Positions 7,766 to 16,351 of a DNA stretch of 64,000 nucleotides are shown piece after piece (position 1 is the stretch's first letter; every line of letters starts with the position of its first letter). The notes beneath the pieces are model-generated. The model worked only from the letters and a program-made list of their open reading frames with translations, was not told the origin of the DNA and did not search any database. The stretch comes from Sphingomonas sp. Leaf67 (GTDB lineage Bacteria > Pseudomonadota > Alphaproteobacteria > Sphingomonadales > Sphingomonadaceae). The DNA is taken from the NCBI RefSeq assembly GCF_001421965.1, contig NZ_LMLP01000019.1, positions 186,001-250,000 on the forward strand, given 5' to 3'. The position numbers and the translations under genes are program-made.

Positions 7766-10053
7766 GCGATGCCCCGCTGCACGAACGCGAACTGCGCCTC
7801 GCGCTGGTCTGCTATGGGGGGATCAGCCTTGCCGTCTATATGCATGGGCTGGTCAAGGAAATCTGGCACATCGCCCGCGCCAGCCGGGCGGTGCAGGATG
7901 ATGGCGAGCCGCTGACGGGCAGCGCGGGCGTGTATGAGGCGATGCTGACCGATCTGGCGGCGTTGACCGGCATCCGGCTGCGCGTGCTGGTCGATATCGT
8001 CGCCGGGGCGAGTGCGGGCGGGATCAACGGCGTGTTTCTGGCGCAGGCGGTGTCGACCGGTCAGCCGCTCGATCCGCTAACCGACCTGTGGCTGAACGGT
8101 GCGGATATCGAGGCGCTGATCGATCCGGCGCAGAGCCCGGCCAGCGCGCTGTCGCGGCCATGGGCGCGGCCGATCGCGTGGATGGCGCTGGGCCGCGAGG
8201 GCGAGGATGCGTCGAGCGTCGATATCGCCGCGCGCGACGAATTGCGCCAGAAGCTCGATCGGTTCGTCCGGGCGCGCTGGTTCCAGCCGCCCTTTGGCGG
8301 GCGGGCGATCGTCGACATGCTGCTCGACGCCTTTGCCGCGATGGCGGCAGCACCCGCCGGACCGAGGCTGTTGCCGCCGGGCCAGCCGCTCGACCTGTTC
8401 GTGACCGTTACCGACTTCGCCGGCCATCCCGAGGTGCTGCGGCTCAATTCGCCGAAGGAAGTGGTCGAGACCGAACATCGGCTGGTCATCGGTTTCCACG
8501 ACCATGGCGGCGACCGGCTGGCCGACACCGCCGAACTGGTGTTCGCGGCGCGCGCGACGTCGAGCTTTCCCGGCGCGTTCCCGCCATTCCGCGTGGGGGA
8601 ACTGGATGCGGCACTGGCCGATCGCGCGGTCGACTGGCCGGGACGCGATGCGTTTCTGCGCCGGGTGCTGCCGCGCCAGTCGGCGGTGGGGATGGCGGAT
8701 CAGGCGACGCTGATCGACGGGTCGGTGCTGGCCAACGCTCCCTTCGCCCCCGCCATCGATGCGCTGCGCGAACGGCCGGCGCGGCGGCAGATCGACCGGC
8801 GATTCGTCTATCTCGATCCGGCACCCAACCATAAATTCGGCATCGGTACCGCCGCCGAAGGACCACCCGGCTTTTTCCAGACAATCCTCGGCGCGCTGTC
8901 CGAACTGCCGCGCAAACAGCCGATCCGCGACAATCTGGACGCGATCCAATGGCGGTCCGAACGAATCGAACGGATGCTGGCGATCGTGGACAAGCTGCGT
9001 GCCGGGGTCGAGGCGGAGGTCGAGCAGCTGTTCGGCTATACGCTGTTCCTCGACTGGCCGACCCCGGCGCGGCTGGTCGGCTGGCGGCAACGGGCGCAGG
9101 TGCAGGCGGCGAAGCGTGCCGGATACGGCCATGCGGCGTATGGCCTGTTGAAGGTCGATCAGGTGCTCGACCGGCTGGCCGATCGTGTCGCGACGCTGGC
9201 CGAGGATGCGTCGCCCGACCGGGTCCGGTGGTTGCGCGAAGGATTCGCACAGGTGGTCGCCGACAGCGATGCGGGCCGGTTCGACGGTGACGGCGCATCG
9301 GAAGCGGCGATCGGCTTTCTGCGATCGCATGACCTCGCCTTTCGCATCCGGCGGTTGCGGTTGCTGGTTCGGACCCTCTCCGCGATGGAGCCGGAACAGG
9401 ATGCGGCGGCGCTGGCCCCGGTACGCGAGGCGATCTTCGCCAGCCTGACGCCGTATCTGGCGTGCGAGAATGCCGACCATTTCGCCGAAGTGCGGACGCT
9501 GGTCGGGGACAAGCGCACCGATCCCGGCGCATTGCTGGCGGCGATGGCGGAGGCGATGGACCTGACCACGCTCGACGCGCGGACCGATGCGCGGTTGTCG
9601 GAGGCGCTGGCCGCCGCCCCGCGCGATATCCGGCGGCCGATCCTGCTCGCCTATCTCGGCTTTCCGTTCTTCGACATCGCGACGCTGCCGTTGCTCGGCG
9701 GCGAGGGGCTGGACGAATTCGATCCGGTGCGGGTCGATCGCATCGCGCCCGACGACGCGCCATCGATCCGGGCGGGCGGGGCCGAGGCGACACTGAAGGG
9801 GATTCGCTTCAACAATTTCGGCGCGTTCTTCAGCCGGTCCTACCGCGAGAACGACTATCTGTGGGGGCGGCTGCACGGGGCCGAGCGGATGATCGACATC
9901 GCGCTGTCGACCCTGCCGCCCGAGGTTCATCTGCCGCCGGGGTGGCTCACCCGGCACAAGCGCGCCGCGTTCCTCGCCATTCTGGACGAAGAAGAGCCAC
10001 GGTTGCAGGCGATCCAGCCGCTGTTCGACGAATTGCGCGCCGAAATCGGCTGA
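7762..10053 (+). CDS. Patatin-like phospholipase with C-terminal DUF3376 region
   Basis: A 763-aa predicted lipid acyl hydrolase. The oxyanion segment CYGGISLAVYMHG comes first, then the nucleophile elbow GASAGG with Ser84, and later the dyad Asp in IDGSVLANAP, where Ser replaces the usual Gly after DG. The long C-terminal half (about 400-763) is the extension typical of this bacterial subgroup (patatin-like protein, DUF3376), with NNFGAFFSRSYRENDYLWGR near the end. The ATG at 7762 overlaps the stop of the EEP gene. The frame remains open further upstream through the EEP gene, but that part is only the shadow of it. Confidence 0.88.
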   Translation: MSDAPLHERELRLALVCYGGISLAVYMHGLVKEIWHIARASRAVQDDGEPLTGSAGVYEAMLTDLAALTGIRLRVLVDIVAGASAGGINGVFLAQAVSTGQPLDPLTDLWLNGADIEALIDPAQSPASALSRPWARPIAWMALGREGEDASSVDIAARDELRQKLDRFVRARWFQPPFGGRAIVDMLLDAFAAMAAAPAGPRLLPPGQPLDLFVTVTDFAGHPEVLRLNSPKEVVETEHRLVIGFHDHGGDRLADTAELVFAARATSSFPGAFPPFRVGELDAALADRAVDWPGRDAFLRRVLPRQSAVGMADQATLIDGSVLANAPFAPAIDALRERPARRQIDRRFVYLDPAPNHKFGIGTAAEGPPGFFQTILGALSELPRKQPIRDNLDAIQWRSERIERMLAIVDKLRAGVEAEVEQLFGYTLFLDWPTPARLVGWRQRAQVQAAKRAGYGHAAYGLLKVDQVLDRLADRVATLAEDASPDRVRWLREGFAQVVADSDAGRFDGDGASEAAIGFLRSHDLAFRIRRLRLLVRTLSAMEPEQDAAALAPVREAIFASLTPYLACENADHFAEVRTLVGDKRTDPGALLAAMAEAMDLTTLDARTDARLSEALAAAPRDIRRPILLAYLGFPFFDIATLPLLGGEGLDEFDPVRVDRIAPDDAPSIRAGGAEATLKGIRFNNFGAFFSRSYRENDYLWGRLHGAERMIDIALSTLPPEVHLPPGWLTRHKRAAFLAILDEEEPRLQAIQPLFDELRAEIG

Positions 10054-10129
10054 CCCCGTCGCCTATTGGAAAAGCCGGCGCGACGGGCGTAAGGAAGGAG
10101 CGACGACAACGACGAAGGCTCCCCGAGCA

Positions 10130-10438
10130 ATGCAGTTCCTGAAAACCCTGTTCTGGGCATTGCTGGTGGGGGTGATCGTCGCCTTTGCGCTCAACAACAT
10201 GACGATGGTCCCGCTGAAGCTGTGGGGCACGCTGTACGCCGATGTGAACCTGCCGCTGCTGCTGATCGTCACGTTTCTGGCCGGGTTCCTGCCGACGTTC
10301 GTCGCGCTGCACCTGACGCGCTGGCGGTTGCGGCAGCGGATCGCCGCGACCGACCGGACGCTGGCCGATCTGCACCGCGTCGAGGCGGCGCCGGTCGCCG
10401 ATCCCGTGCCGACCATCACGCCGGGAGGGATCGTATGA
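10130..10438 (+). CDS. LapA-family (DUF1049) small membrane protein
   Basis: A 102-aa inner-membrane protein with two hydrophobic helices (about 4-22 and 42-62) and the conserved ALNN segment between them, followed by a cytoplasmic basic coiled tail (WRLRQRIAATDRTLADLHR). LapA-domain proteins take part in control of lipopolysaccharide assembly in enterobacteria. It overlaps pyrF by four bases (ATGA). An 8-bp inverted repeat (CCCGTCGC at 10055-10062 and its complement at 10080-10087) lies just before it and might end transcription from the patatin gene. Confidence 0.8.
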   Translation: MQFLKTLFWALLVGVIVAFALNNMTMVPLKLWGTLYADVNLPLLLIVTFLAGFLPTFVALHLTRWRLRQRIAATDRTLADLHRVEAAPVADPVPTITPGGIV

Positions 10439-11112
10439 GCCGTTCGCCGATCTATGTCGCGATCGACACGCCCGATCTGGACCGGGCCAAGGCGCTGGCG
10501 CAGGCGGTGCGCGGCCATGTCGGCGGGCTGAAACTGGGTCTCGAATTCTTCATGGCGAATGGCCGGGCGGGCGGTCGGACGATGGCAGATCTGGGCCTGC
10601 CGATCTTTCTCGACCTGAAATTCCACGATATTCCGAACACGGTGGCCAAGGCGATCCAGGCGCTGGGGCCGCTCGACCCTGCGATCCTGACCGTCCATGC
10701 CGCGGGGGGGCGGGCGATGCTGGAGGATGCGAAAGCCGCCGCGCCGCTCGGTACCAAGGTCGTCGCGGTGACGATGCTGACCAGCCTCGACGCGCACGAC
10801 CTGTCGTCGATCGGCCTCGCCCCCGATCCGCATGCGCAGGTGGTACGGCTGACCGAACTGGCGAAAAGCGCCGGGATCGACGGTGTCGTCTGTTCGGGGG
10901 CCGAAGTGGCGGCCGCGAAAAAGGCGTGGCCGCAAGGGTTCTTCGTCGTGCCGGGGGTGCGGCCGGCCGATGGTCCGGTCGGCGACCAGAAACGCGTGGT
11001 GACGCCGCGTGCCGCGCTGGATGCCGGGGCATCGGTGCTGGTGATCGGACGGCCGATCACGCAGGCGGAAGATCCCGATCAGGCAGCAAGAGCGATCGAA
11101 GCGACACTTTAG
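10435..11112 (+). CDS. pyrF: Orotidine 5'-phosphate decarboxylase
   Basis: A 225-aa enzyme catalysing the last step of UMP synthesis (OMP to UMP). The TIM-barrel signature DLKFHDIPNTV contains the catalytic Lys-Asp array, the N-terminal VAIDTPD holds another conserved Asp, and the phosphate-binding end VPGVRP and VIGRPIT is intact. The ATG overlaps the lapA-like stop codon. Normal length for the bacterial short form. Confidence 0.95.
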   Translation: MSRSPIYVAIDTPDLDRAKALAQAVRGHVGGLKLGLEFFMANGRAGGRTMADLGLPIFLDLKFHDIPNTVAKAIQALGPLDPAILTVHAAGGRAMLEDAKAAAPLGTKVVAVTMLTSLDAHDLSSIGLAPDPHAQVVRLTELAKSAGIDGVVCSGAEVAAAKKAWPQGFFVVPGVRPADGPVGDQKRVVTPRAALDAGASVLVIGRPITQAEDPDQAARAIEATL

Positions 11113-11449
11113 ACGCGTCGGGCAAGGTCGAGCGCAGCAAGACCGCCCGCACAAGGCCTGTCCAGCCGGTGAAGCCGACAGCGCGGGCTCCGCCCGCGGC
11201 ACGCCCGAAGTTTGCGAAGTTGACACGTATCCAGTCGTCGAGGCGGGGCGGCGTTTAAAAATAGCCTATCATTTACAGATACTTGCGTCAGTCGCGGTGT
11301 AAACTTCGGCGGTGAAAGTTTGTCGGGATTGCCACATGCGGGGCCGACAAGCGCACGAACGTTTCAAAGGGTTCGGACGATTCAAGGAGCAGGGGCCGCC
11401 GATCGGCCCGGCGCGAACCTTGACACTGCCGCGCCGCGTAGGAAACCGA
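11113..11449. other. Convergent intergenic region after pyrF
   Basis: 337 bases between convergent pyrF and the PP2C-like gene. A 7-bp stem with a TCC loop at 11182-11198 could be a weak terminator but has no T tract. A relatively AT-rich stretch (11255-11330) contains inverted AAACTT/AAGTTT half-sites at 11301-11321. No open frame here looks like a gene. Confidence 0.5.
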
Positions 11450-12274
11450 TCAGCCGCCGACGCGCACCCACAGCGCGGTCGCGTCGTCGCTGACCTTGAA
11501 CCGGGCGAAGCGCAGGCAGGCGGCGTTCTCCTGTTCGATCCGGCGCAGGTCGACGCCGAGTGCCGCGAGGCCACGGGTTCGCACTGCGGCGAACAGGCTG
11601 TCCGCGTCATGGACGCCGTAGGAATCGACCAGCGCCACAAAGCCGTCGGTCATCAGCAGCAATTCGTCGCCGATCGCGATGTCGAACCGGGCGGTGGTCA
11701 TCGCCGCCGCGCTGTCGGCGGCATCGACCCCCAACACATGCTGACCGGCGCGCGAGCGGGACTGGCGACGGTCCTCCAGCACGGCGGCGCTGCGCAGCTT
11801 CACCGCGCCGATGCCGGGGCCGAGGGCGGCGGCCTGTGCGCTTTCGCGGGTTCGGCTGGGGGCCGGGGTGCGCCACGCCACCCTGTCGCCCGAAGCATGA
11901 AGGATCGAACAGTCGCTGGCCCATGCCACGTCCAGACCGGCATCGACCAGTTGGACGGCGGCGAAGGAAGCGCGGGGCAATTCCCATGGCCCCTGCGGGT
12001 CGCGTTGCCGCTGTCGGTCATAGGCGGCCTCGACCGTGGCGAATACCTGATGGCAGGTGTAGCGCAGGTCGGCACCCTCGATCGCAGCGAAGGCGGCATC
12101 GGCAGTGGCGGCGAGCCATGCCGCCCCGCCCTGCGCCCCCAACAGGCCCGGCGGGGACAGGTCGGTCGCACCGTCGATCACCCATGCATGACGCGCCCGC
12201 ACCCCGGCACGATCGTCGTTCGGAACATGGGTGTCCCCGCACAGGCCGAGCGACTGGATCAGATCGAAATGCAT
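11450..12274 (-). CDS. PP2C-family serine/threonine phosphatase-like protein
   Basis: A 274-aa protein resembling PPM/PP2C phosphatases. The N-terminal part contains GDTHVPNDD and AWVIDGATDL, comparable to the motif with the metal-binding Asp in DGxG. The core contains a YDRQ helix and DVAWASDCSILH. The C-terminal part has the characteristic LLLMTDGFVALVD followed by KVSDDATALWV, equivalent to motifs 8 and 11. Some metal ligands differ from canonical PP2C, so activity is not certain. It is transcribed divergently from trpF with 98 bases between them. Confidence 0.65.
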   Translation of the reverse strand: MHFDLIQSLGLCGDTHVPNDDRAGVRARHAWVIDGATDLSPPGLLGAQGGAAWLAATADAAFAAIEGADLRYTCHQVFATVEAAYDRQRQRDPQGPWELPRASFAAVQLVDAGLDVAWASDCSILHASGDRVAWRTPAPSRTRESAQAAALGPGIGAVKLRSAAVLEDRRQSRSRAGQHVLGVDAADSAAAMTTARFDIAIGDELLLMTDGFVALVDSYGVHDADSLFAAVRTRGLAALGVDLRRIEQENAACLRFARFKVSDDATALWVRVGG

Positions 12275-12372
12275 GGCCGCGCTGTAGGGGAAAGTCGGCT
12301 GACGCTCCAGATGGACATTGGGCGGATCACATGCCCTATCGTCATGGCCGATCGCCCGCTAAGCCGCCCGGC

Positions 12373-13008
12373 ATGACGCTCATCAAGATCTGCGGCCTGT
12401 CGACGCCTGAAACGCTGGCCGCCGCACTGACCGCCGGAGCGAGCCATGTCGGGTTCGTGTTCTTTGCCCCCTCCCCCCGCAATCTGGCGCTCCATGCGGC
12501 GGCCGGGTTGGCGCAGCAGGTGCCGGGACAGGTCGCGAAGGTCGGCGTGTTCGTCGATCCCGACAATGCGTTGATCGACGCGGCGATGGCGGCGGGACAG
12601 CTGGACGTGATCCAGCTGCACAAGACCGCGCCGGATCGCATCGCGGCGATCCGCGCGCGAACCGGCAAGGAAGTTTGGGGCGCGGTCGCGGTCAAAACGC
12701 GGGCCGACCTGAACGAGGCGAGGACGCTGGTCGGTGCCGCCGACCGGGTGCTGTATGACGCGAAGACGCCGCCGGGGGCGGCGCTGCCGGGTGGCATGGG
12801 ATTGCGGTTCGACTGGGGCCTGCTCGACGGGTTCGCCCATCCGCTGCCATGGGCGTTGTCGGGCGGACTCGACGCCGGGAACGTCGCGGAGGCGATCCGC
12901 GTGACGCGTGCGCCGCTGGTCGATGTTTCGTCGGGCGTCGAAAGCGCACCGGGCGTCAAGGATGTCGGCCGGATCGCCGCGTTCGTGCGTAGCGTGACCG
13001 GCGGCTGA
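12373..13008 (+). CDS. trpF: Phosphoribosylanthranilate isomerase
   Basis: A 211-aa TIM-barrel enzyme of tryptophan synthesis converting phosphoribosylanthranilate to CdRP. KICGL near the N-terminus holds the catalytic Cys, YDAKTPPG corresponds to the catalytic-Asp strand, and LSGGL and DVSSGVE bind the phosphate. It is the first gene of a trpF-trpB-trpA-accD-folC run; trpB follows after 39 bases. Confidence 0.95.
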   Translation: MTLIKICGLSTPETLAAALTAGASHVGFVFFAPSPRNLALHAAAGLAQQVPGQVAKVGVFVDPDNALIDAAMAAGQLDVIQLHKTAPDRIAAIRARTGKEVWGAVAVKTRADLNEARTLVGAADRVLYDAKTPPGAALPGGMGLRFDWGLLDGFAHPLPWALSGGLDAGNVAEAIRVTRAPLVDVSSGVESAPGVKDVGRIAAFVRSVTGG

Positions 13009-13047
13009 TACTCGACAGCGCCCGCCGCCGGGCGTAACGAGCGGCCT

Positions 13048-14277
13048 ATGAACGCTCCCAACAGCTATCGCGCCCAGCCCGACGATCGTGGTCATTTCGG
13101 CGCCTTTGGCGGCCGCTATGTCGCCGAGACGCTGATGCCGCTGATCCTCGACCTCGATCGCGAATATAAGGCGGCAAAGGCCGATCCCGCCTTTGCCGCG
13201 CAGTTCGACGACCTGATGACGCATTATGTCGGCCGGCCCAGCCCGCTCTATCATGCCGAACGGCTGTCGGAGACGCTGCGCGCGTCAGCCGAGCCGGGGA
13301 TGGGCGCGCAGGTGTGGTTCAAGCGCGACGAGCTGAACCATACCGGCGCGCACAAGATCAACAACTGCATCGGCCAGATCCTGCTGGCGATCCGCATGGG
13401 CAAGACCCGGATCATCGCCGAGACGGGCGCGGGCCAGCATGGCGTGGCGACAGCAGCGGTCTGCGCGCGCTTCGGCCTGCCCTGCGTCATCTATATGGGC
13501 GCGCGCGATATCGAGCGGCAGCAGCCCAACGTGTTCCGCATGAAGCTGCTGGGGGCCGAGGTCCGCCCCGTGACCAGCGGCGCGGCGACGCTGTCCGACG
13601 CGATGAACGAGGGGTTGCGCGACTGGGTCGCCAACGTCCACGACACCTTCTACATCATCGGCACCGCCGCCGGCCCGCATCCGTATCCGGAACTGGTCCG
13701 CGATTTCCAGAGCATCATCGGCCGCGAGGCGCGCGCGCAGATGCTGGAGCGGACCGGACGCCTGCCCGACCTGTTGGTCGCGGCGATCGGTGGCGGATCG
13801 AACGCGATCGGGCTGTTCCACCCGTTCCTCGACGATGCGGATGTGCGGATGCTGGGTGTCGAGGCGGCCGGCCATGGGCTGGACAAGGACCATGCCGCGT
13901 CGCTGGCCGGTGGCTTCCCGGGCATTCTCCACGGCAACAAGACCTATCTGTTGCAGGACGAGGACGGGCAGATCGCCGAGGGGCATTCGATCTCCGCCGG
14001 GCTCGATTATCCGGGCATCGGGCCGGAACATGCGTGGCTGCGCGATATCGGGCGGGTCGAATATGACAGCGCGACCGATGTCGATGCGCTCGACGCGTTC
14101 CAGATGCTGTGCCGGACTGAAGGGATCATCCCCGCGCTGGAGCCGGCGCACGCGATCGCGGCGGTGGCGCGGCGGGCGAAGACGATGCGGTCGGATCAGA
14201 TCATCCTCGCCAACCTGTGTGGGCGGGGGGACAAGGATATCTTTACGGTGGCGTCGGCGTTGGGGGTAGAGATCTAA
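13048..14277 (+). CDS. trpB: Tryptophan synthase beta subunit
   Basis: A 409-aa PLP enzyme joining indole and serine. The PLP lysine is Lys103 in HTGAHKINN, Glu in AETGAGQHG is the catalytic acid and GGGSNAIG binds the PLP phosphate. Length is normal for TrpB1. The last base of the TAA stop codon is also the first base of an inverted repeat bounding a DUF559 cassette that separates this gene from trpA. Confidence 0.97.
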   Translation: MNAPNSYRAQPDDRGHFGAFGGRYVAETLMPLILDLDREYKAAKADPAFAAQFDDLMTHYVGRPSPLYHAERLSETLRASAEPGMGAQVWFKRDELNHTGAHKINNCIGQILLAIRMGKTRIIAETGAGQHGVATAAVCARFGLPCVIYMGARDIERQQPNVFRMKLLGAEVRPVTSGAATLSDAMNEGLRDWVANVHDTFYIIGTAAGPHPYPELVRDFQSIIGREARAQMLERTGRLPDLLVAAIGGGSNAIGLFHPFLDDADVRMLGVEAAGHGLDKDHAASLAGGFPGILHGNKTYLLQDEDGQIAEGHSISAGLDYPGIGPEHAWLRDIGRVEYDSATDVDALDAFQMLCRTEGIIPALEPAHAIAAVARRAKTMRSDQIILANLCGRGDKDIFTVASALGVEI

Positions 14278-14316
14278 AAGCCCTCTCCCCTTCAGGGGAG
14301 AGGGTTGGGAGAGGGG
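14277..14316 (+). repeat. Left 40-bp inverted repeat of the DUF559 cassette
   Basis: Contains a hairpin with a 10-bp stem CCCTCTCCCC / GGGGAGAGGG around a TTCA loop, followed by TTGGGAGAGGGG. The GAGAGGGG at its inner edge lies directly before the GTG start of the nuclease gene and can serve as its ribosome-binding site. The hairpin also lies just after the trpB stop and may attenuate or stabilise the transcript. Confidence 0.9.
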
Positions 14317-14318
14317 CA

Positions 14319-14699
14319 GTGCGCGACGCTGGTTTGATTGAGAGAGCCAAGGCGGCGCGCAAGGCTCCTACTCCGGCCGAACAGCGGTTGTGGTTCGCGT
14401 TGCGCGCCGAGCGGTTGACTGGCGTCAAATTCCGCCGCCAGAAGGTCATTGGCCCCTACATTGCCGACTTTGCGGCTAACTCTCCGAAGCTGGTGTTGGA
14501 ACTCGACGGCCACCTGCACGGCGACACCGCCGCTTACGACGCCGAACGCACCGCCTATTTGACGCAAGCCGGCTATCGGGTAGTGCGGTTTACCAATGCC
14601 GATGTGATGTACAATCTCGACGGCGTGTTGAGACAGTTGGAAGACGTTGTGAACAATCCCCTCTCCCAACCCTCTCCCCTGAAGGGGAGAGGGCTTTGA
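14319..14699 (+). CDS. DUF559 endonuclease-domain protein
   Basis: A 126-aa small protein of the DUF559 family, related to Vsr and other PD-(D/E)XK nucleases. It opens with a helical segment (RKAPTPAEQRLWFALRAERL). The nuclease core follows: FRRQKVIGPYIADFA supplies the Asp and VLELDGHLHG the Glu of the metal site. YLTQAGYRVVRFTNADVMYN is the conserved C-terminal strand-helix. The likely GTG start at 14319 is placed behind GAGAGGGG from the left repeat. The final residues (about 113-126) are encoded by the right inverted repeat, so the C-terminus is repeat-derived. Its target and role are unknown. Confidence 0.75.
   Translation: MRDAGLIERAKAARKAPTPAEQRLWFALRAERLTGVKFRRQKVIGPYIADFAANSPKLVLELDGHLHGDTAAYDAERTAYLTQAGYRVVRFTNADVMYNLDGVLRQLEDVVNNPLSQPSPLKGRGL
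14658..14697 (-). repeat. Right 40-bp inverted repeat of the DUF559 cassette
   Basis: An exact reverse complement of the left repeat. It encodes the last residues of the nuclease (NPLSQPSPLKGRG). Read on the plus strand it ends GGGGAGAGGGCTTT, providing both a purine-rich ribosome-binding sequence and most of the TTG start of trpA. Confidence 0.9.
14684..14698 (+). promoter_or_regulatory. Repeat-derived ribosome-binding site and TTG start of trpA
   Basis: GGGGAGAGGG at 14684-14693 is followed after two bases by TTG (14696-14698), which overlaps the nuclease stop TGA by two bases. No ATG or GTG in frame lies near, and the first residues MTRLAAAFGKGRPALV match the usual TrpA start. Spacing from the purine tract is short, so initiation may depend on coupling to translation of the nuclease gene. 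Confidence 0.6.
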
Positions 14700-15496
14700 C
14701 CCGCCTTGCTGCTGCGTTTGGCAAGGGGCGTCCGGCGCTCGTCTGCTTCGTCACCGCAGGTGATCCTACGCCCGACGCTACCCCCGCCATCCTCGACGCG
14801 CTGGTCGCCGGGGGTGCGGATGTGATCGAACTCGGCATGCCGTTCACCGATCCGATGGCCGATGGCCCCGCGATCCAGTCGGCGAACATCCGGTCGCTGG
14901 CGGCGGGCACGCGGACCGCCGATGTGTTGCGCATCGCGACCGGCTTTCGCGAACGCCATCCTGACGTACCGCTGGTGCTGATGGGCTATGCCAATCCGAT
15001 GGTCCGGCGCGGGGCCGACTGGTTCGCGCAAGCCTGCGCCGCCGCTGGCGTCGACGGCGTGATCTGCGTCGACATTCCGCCCGAGGAGGACGACAGCCTG
15101 GGCGAACAGCTGCGCGAGCATGGCGTCGCCGCGATCCGGCTGGCCACGCCAACGACCGACGCGGCACGGCTGCCACAGGTATTGGCGGGGGCCGGCGGTT
15201 TTCTCTATTACGTCTCGGTCGCCGGGATTACCGGCAAGCAACAGGCGGTGCAGGCGTCGATCGACGATGCCGTCGCCCGGCTGAAGGCCGCGACCGACCT
15301 GCCGATCGCGGTCGGCTTCGGCGTGCGTACCCCCGAACAGGCGGCGAATATCGCCCGCGTCGCGGACGGCGTGGTCGTCGGATCGGCGATTGTTGAAATT
15401 GTCGCTGAACATGGCGCGCAGGCTGCCGCCCCCGTCCAATCCTACATCGAAAGCCTCGCCGCTGCGATCGCAACGGCGAGCAGGGAACCCGCATGA
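14696..15496 (+). CDS. trpA: Tryptophan synthase alpha subunit
   Basis: A 266-aa TIM-barrel enzyme that cleaves indole-3-glycerol phosphate and channels indole to TrpB. The catalytic acids are Glu45 in VIELGMPF and Asp56 in DPMADGP. The phosphate loop is GFGVRT with GVVVGSAIV. The start is TTG at 14696, read from the edge of the inverted repeat. The 3' end overlaps accD by four bases (ATGA). Confidence 0.95.
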   Translation: MTRLAAAFGKGRPALVCFVTAGDPTPDATPAILDALVAGGADVIELGMPFTDPMADGPAIQSANIRSLAAGTRTADVLRIATGFRERHPDVPLVLMGYANPMVRRGADWFAQACAAAGVDGVICVDIPPEEDDSLGEQLREHGVAAIRLATPTTDAARLPQVLAGAGGFLYYVSVAGITGKQQAVQASIDDAVARLKAATDLPIAVGFGVRTPEQAANIARVADGVVVGSAIVEIVAEHGAQAAAPVQSYIESLAAAIATASREPA

Positions 15497-16344
15497 GCTG
15501 GCTCAACCGCGTCCGCAACGCCCTGCCCTTTGTCGCGCGCAAGGAAACGCCCGATCACCTTTGGCATAAGTGCAAGGGCTGCGGGCAGATGATCTTCAAC
15601 AAGGAATGGGAAGAGAATCTGCACGTCTGCCCGCAATGCGACCATCATGGCCGCATCGGGCCGAAGGAGCGGTTCCAGCAGCTGTTCGATGACGGCAGCG
15701 TCGAGATCCTGCCCAATCCGAAGGTCGCCGAAGACCCGCTGAAGTTCCGCGACAGCAAGCGCTATGTCGACCGGCTGAAGGCGGCGCGGACCGATACCGG
15801 CGAACAGGACGCGTATCAGAACGCGTACGGCACGATCGCCGGCCGGGCGTGCGTGATCGGCGTGCAGAATTTCGCATTCATGGGCGGGTCGATGGGCCAG
15901 TTCGTGGGCGAGGCGTTCATTGCCGGGGTCGAGGCGGCGATCGCGCGCGGTGTGCCGTACATCGTCTTTACCGCCAGCGGCGGCGCGCGGATGCAGGAGG
16001 GCATTTTGAGCCTGATGCAGATGCCGCGCACGACCGTGGCGATCGAAATGCTGCACGATGCCGGGCTCCCCTATCTGGTGGTGCTGACCGATCCGACGTC
16101 GGGCGGGGTGATGGCGGCCTATGCGATGCTAGGCGACGTGCAGATCGCCGAGCCGAAGGCGACGCTGGCATTCACCGGGCGGCGGGTGATCGAGAGCACG
16201 ATCCGCGAGAAGCTGCCCGACGATTTCCAGACCAGCGAATATTACCGCGATCATGGGTTGATCGACCGCGTGACGCATCGCCGCGATCTGCCGGCCGAAC
16301 TGGCGCAGTTGATCGAGTTTCTGGGGCGCAAGGAAGCGGCTTGA
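15493..16344 (+). CDS. accD: Acetyl-CoA carboxylase carboxyltransferase subunit beta
   Basis: A 283-aa beta subunit of the carboxyltransferase that makes malonyl-CoA. The N-terminal zinc ribbon uses Cys27, Cys30, Cys46 and Cys49 (CKGC and CPQC). The crotonase-like core includes FTASGGARMQEG and TDPTSGGVMA. The partner accA is not in the window. The trpA-accD-folC order is common in alphaproteobacteria. Confidence 0.97.
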   Translation: MSWLNRVRNALPFVARKETPDHLWHKCKGCGQMIFNKEWEENLHVCPQCDHHGRIGPKERFQQLFDDGSVEILPNPKVAEDPLKFRDSKRYVDRLKAARTDTGEQDAYQNAYGTIAGRACVIGVQNFAFMGGSMGQFVGEAFIAGVEAAIARGVPYIVFTASGGARMQEGILSLMQMPRTTVAIEMLHDAGLPYLVVLTDPTSGGVMAAYAMLGDVQIAEPKATLAFTGRRVIESTIREKLPDDFQTSEYYRDHGLIDRVTHRRDLPAELAQLIEFLGRKEAA

Positions 16345-16351
16345 AGTAGCG

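Larger units (their letters stand above)
14277..14697. mobile_element. 421-bp DUF559 nuclease cassette with 40-bp terminal inverted repeats
   Basis: Positions 14277-14316 and 14658-14697 are exact reverse complements over 40 bases, with mismatches immediately beyond on both sides. Between them lies a single gene for a DUF559 (Vsr/PD-(D/E)XK-like) endonuclease. The cassette fills the trpB-trpA junction, which is normally very short. The left repeat begins at the last base of the trpB stop codon, and the right repeat ends within the trpA TTG. No transposase and no target duplication were seen. The claim that it is mobile is inference from the symmetric repeats, the nuclease cargo and related hairpins elsewhere in the window. 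Confidence 0.6.

Noticed and set aside
12275..12372. Tryptophan attenuator or leader peptide before trpF
   Set aside because: The 98-base gap has no short Trp-rich reading frame and no alternative hairpins followed by T residues.
14319..14699. Restriction-modification or Vsr mismatch repair gene
   Set aside because: No methyltransferase is nearby, and the zinc-binding residues of true Vsr are missing. DUF559 is the better description.
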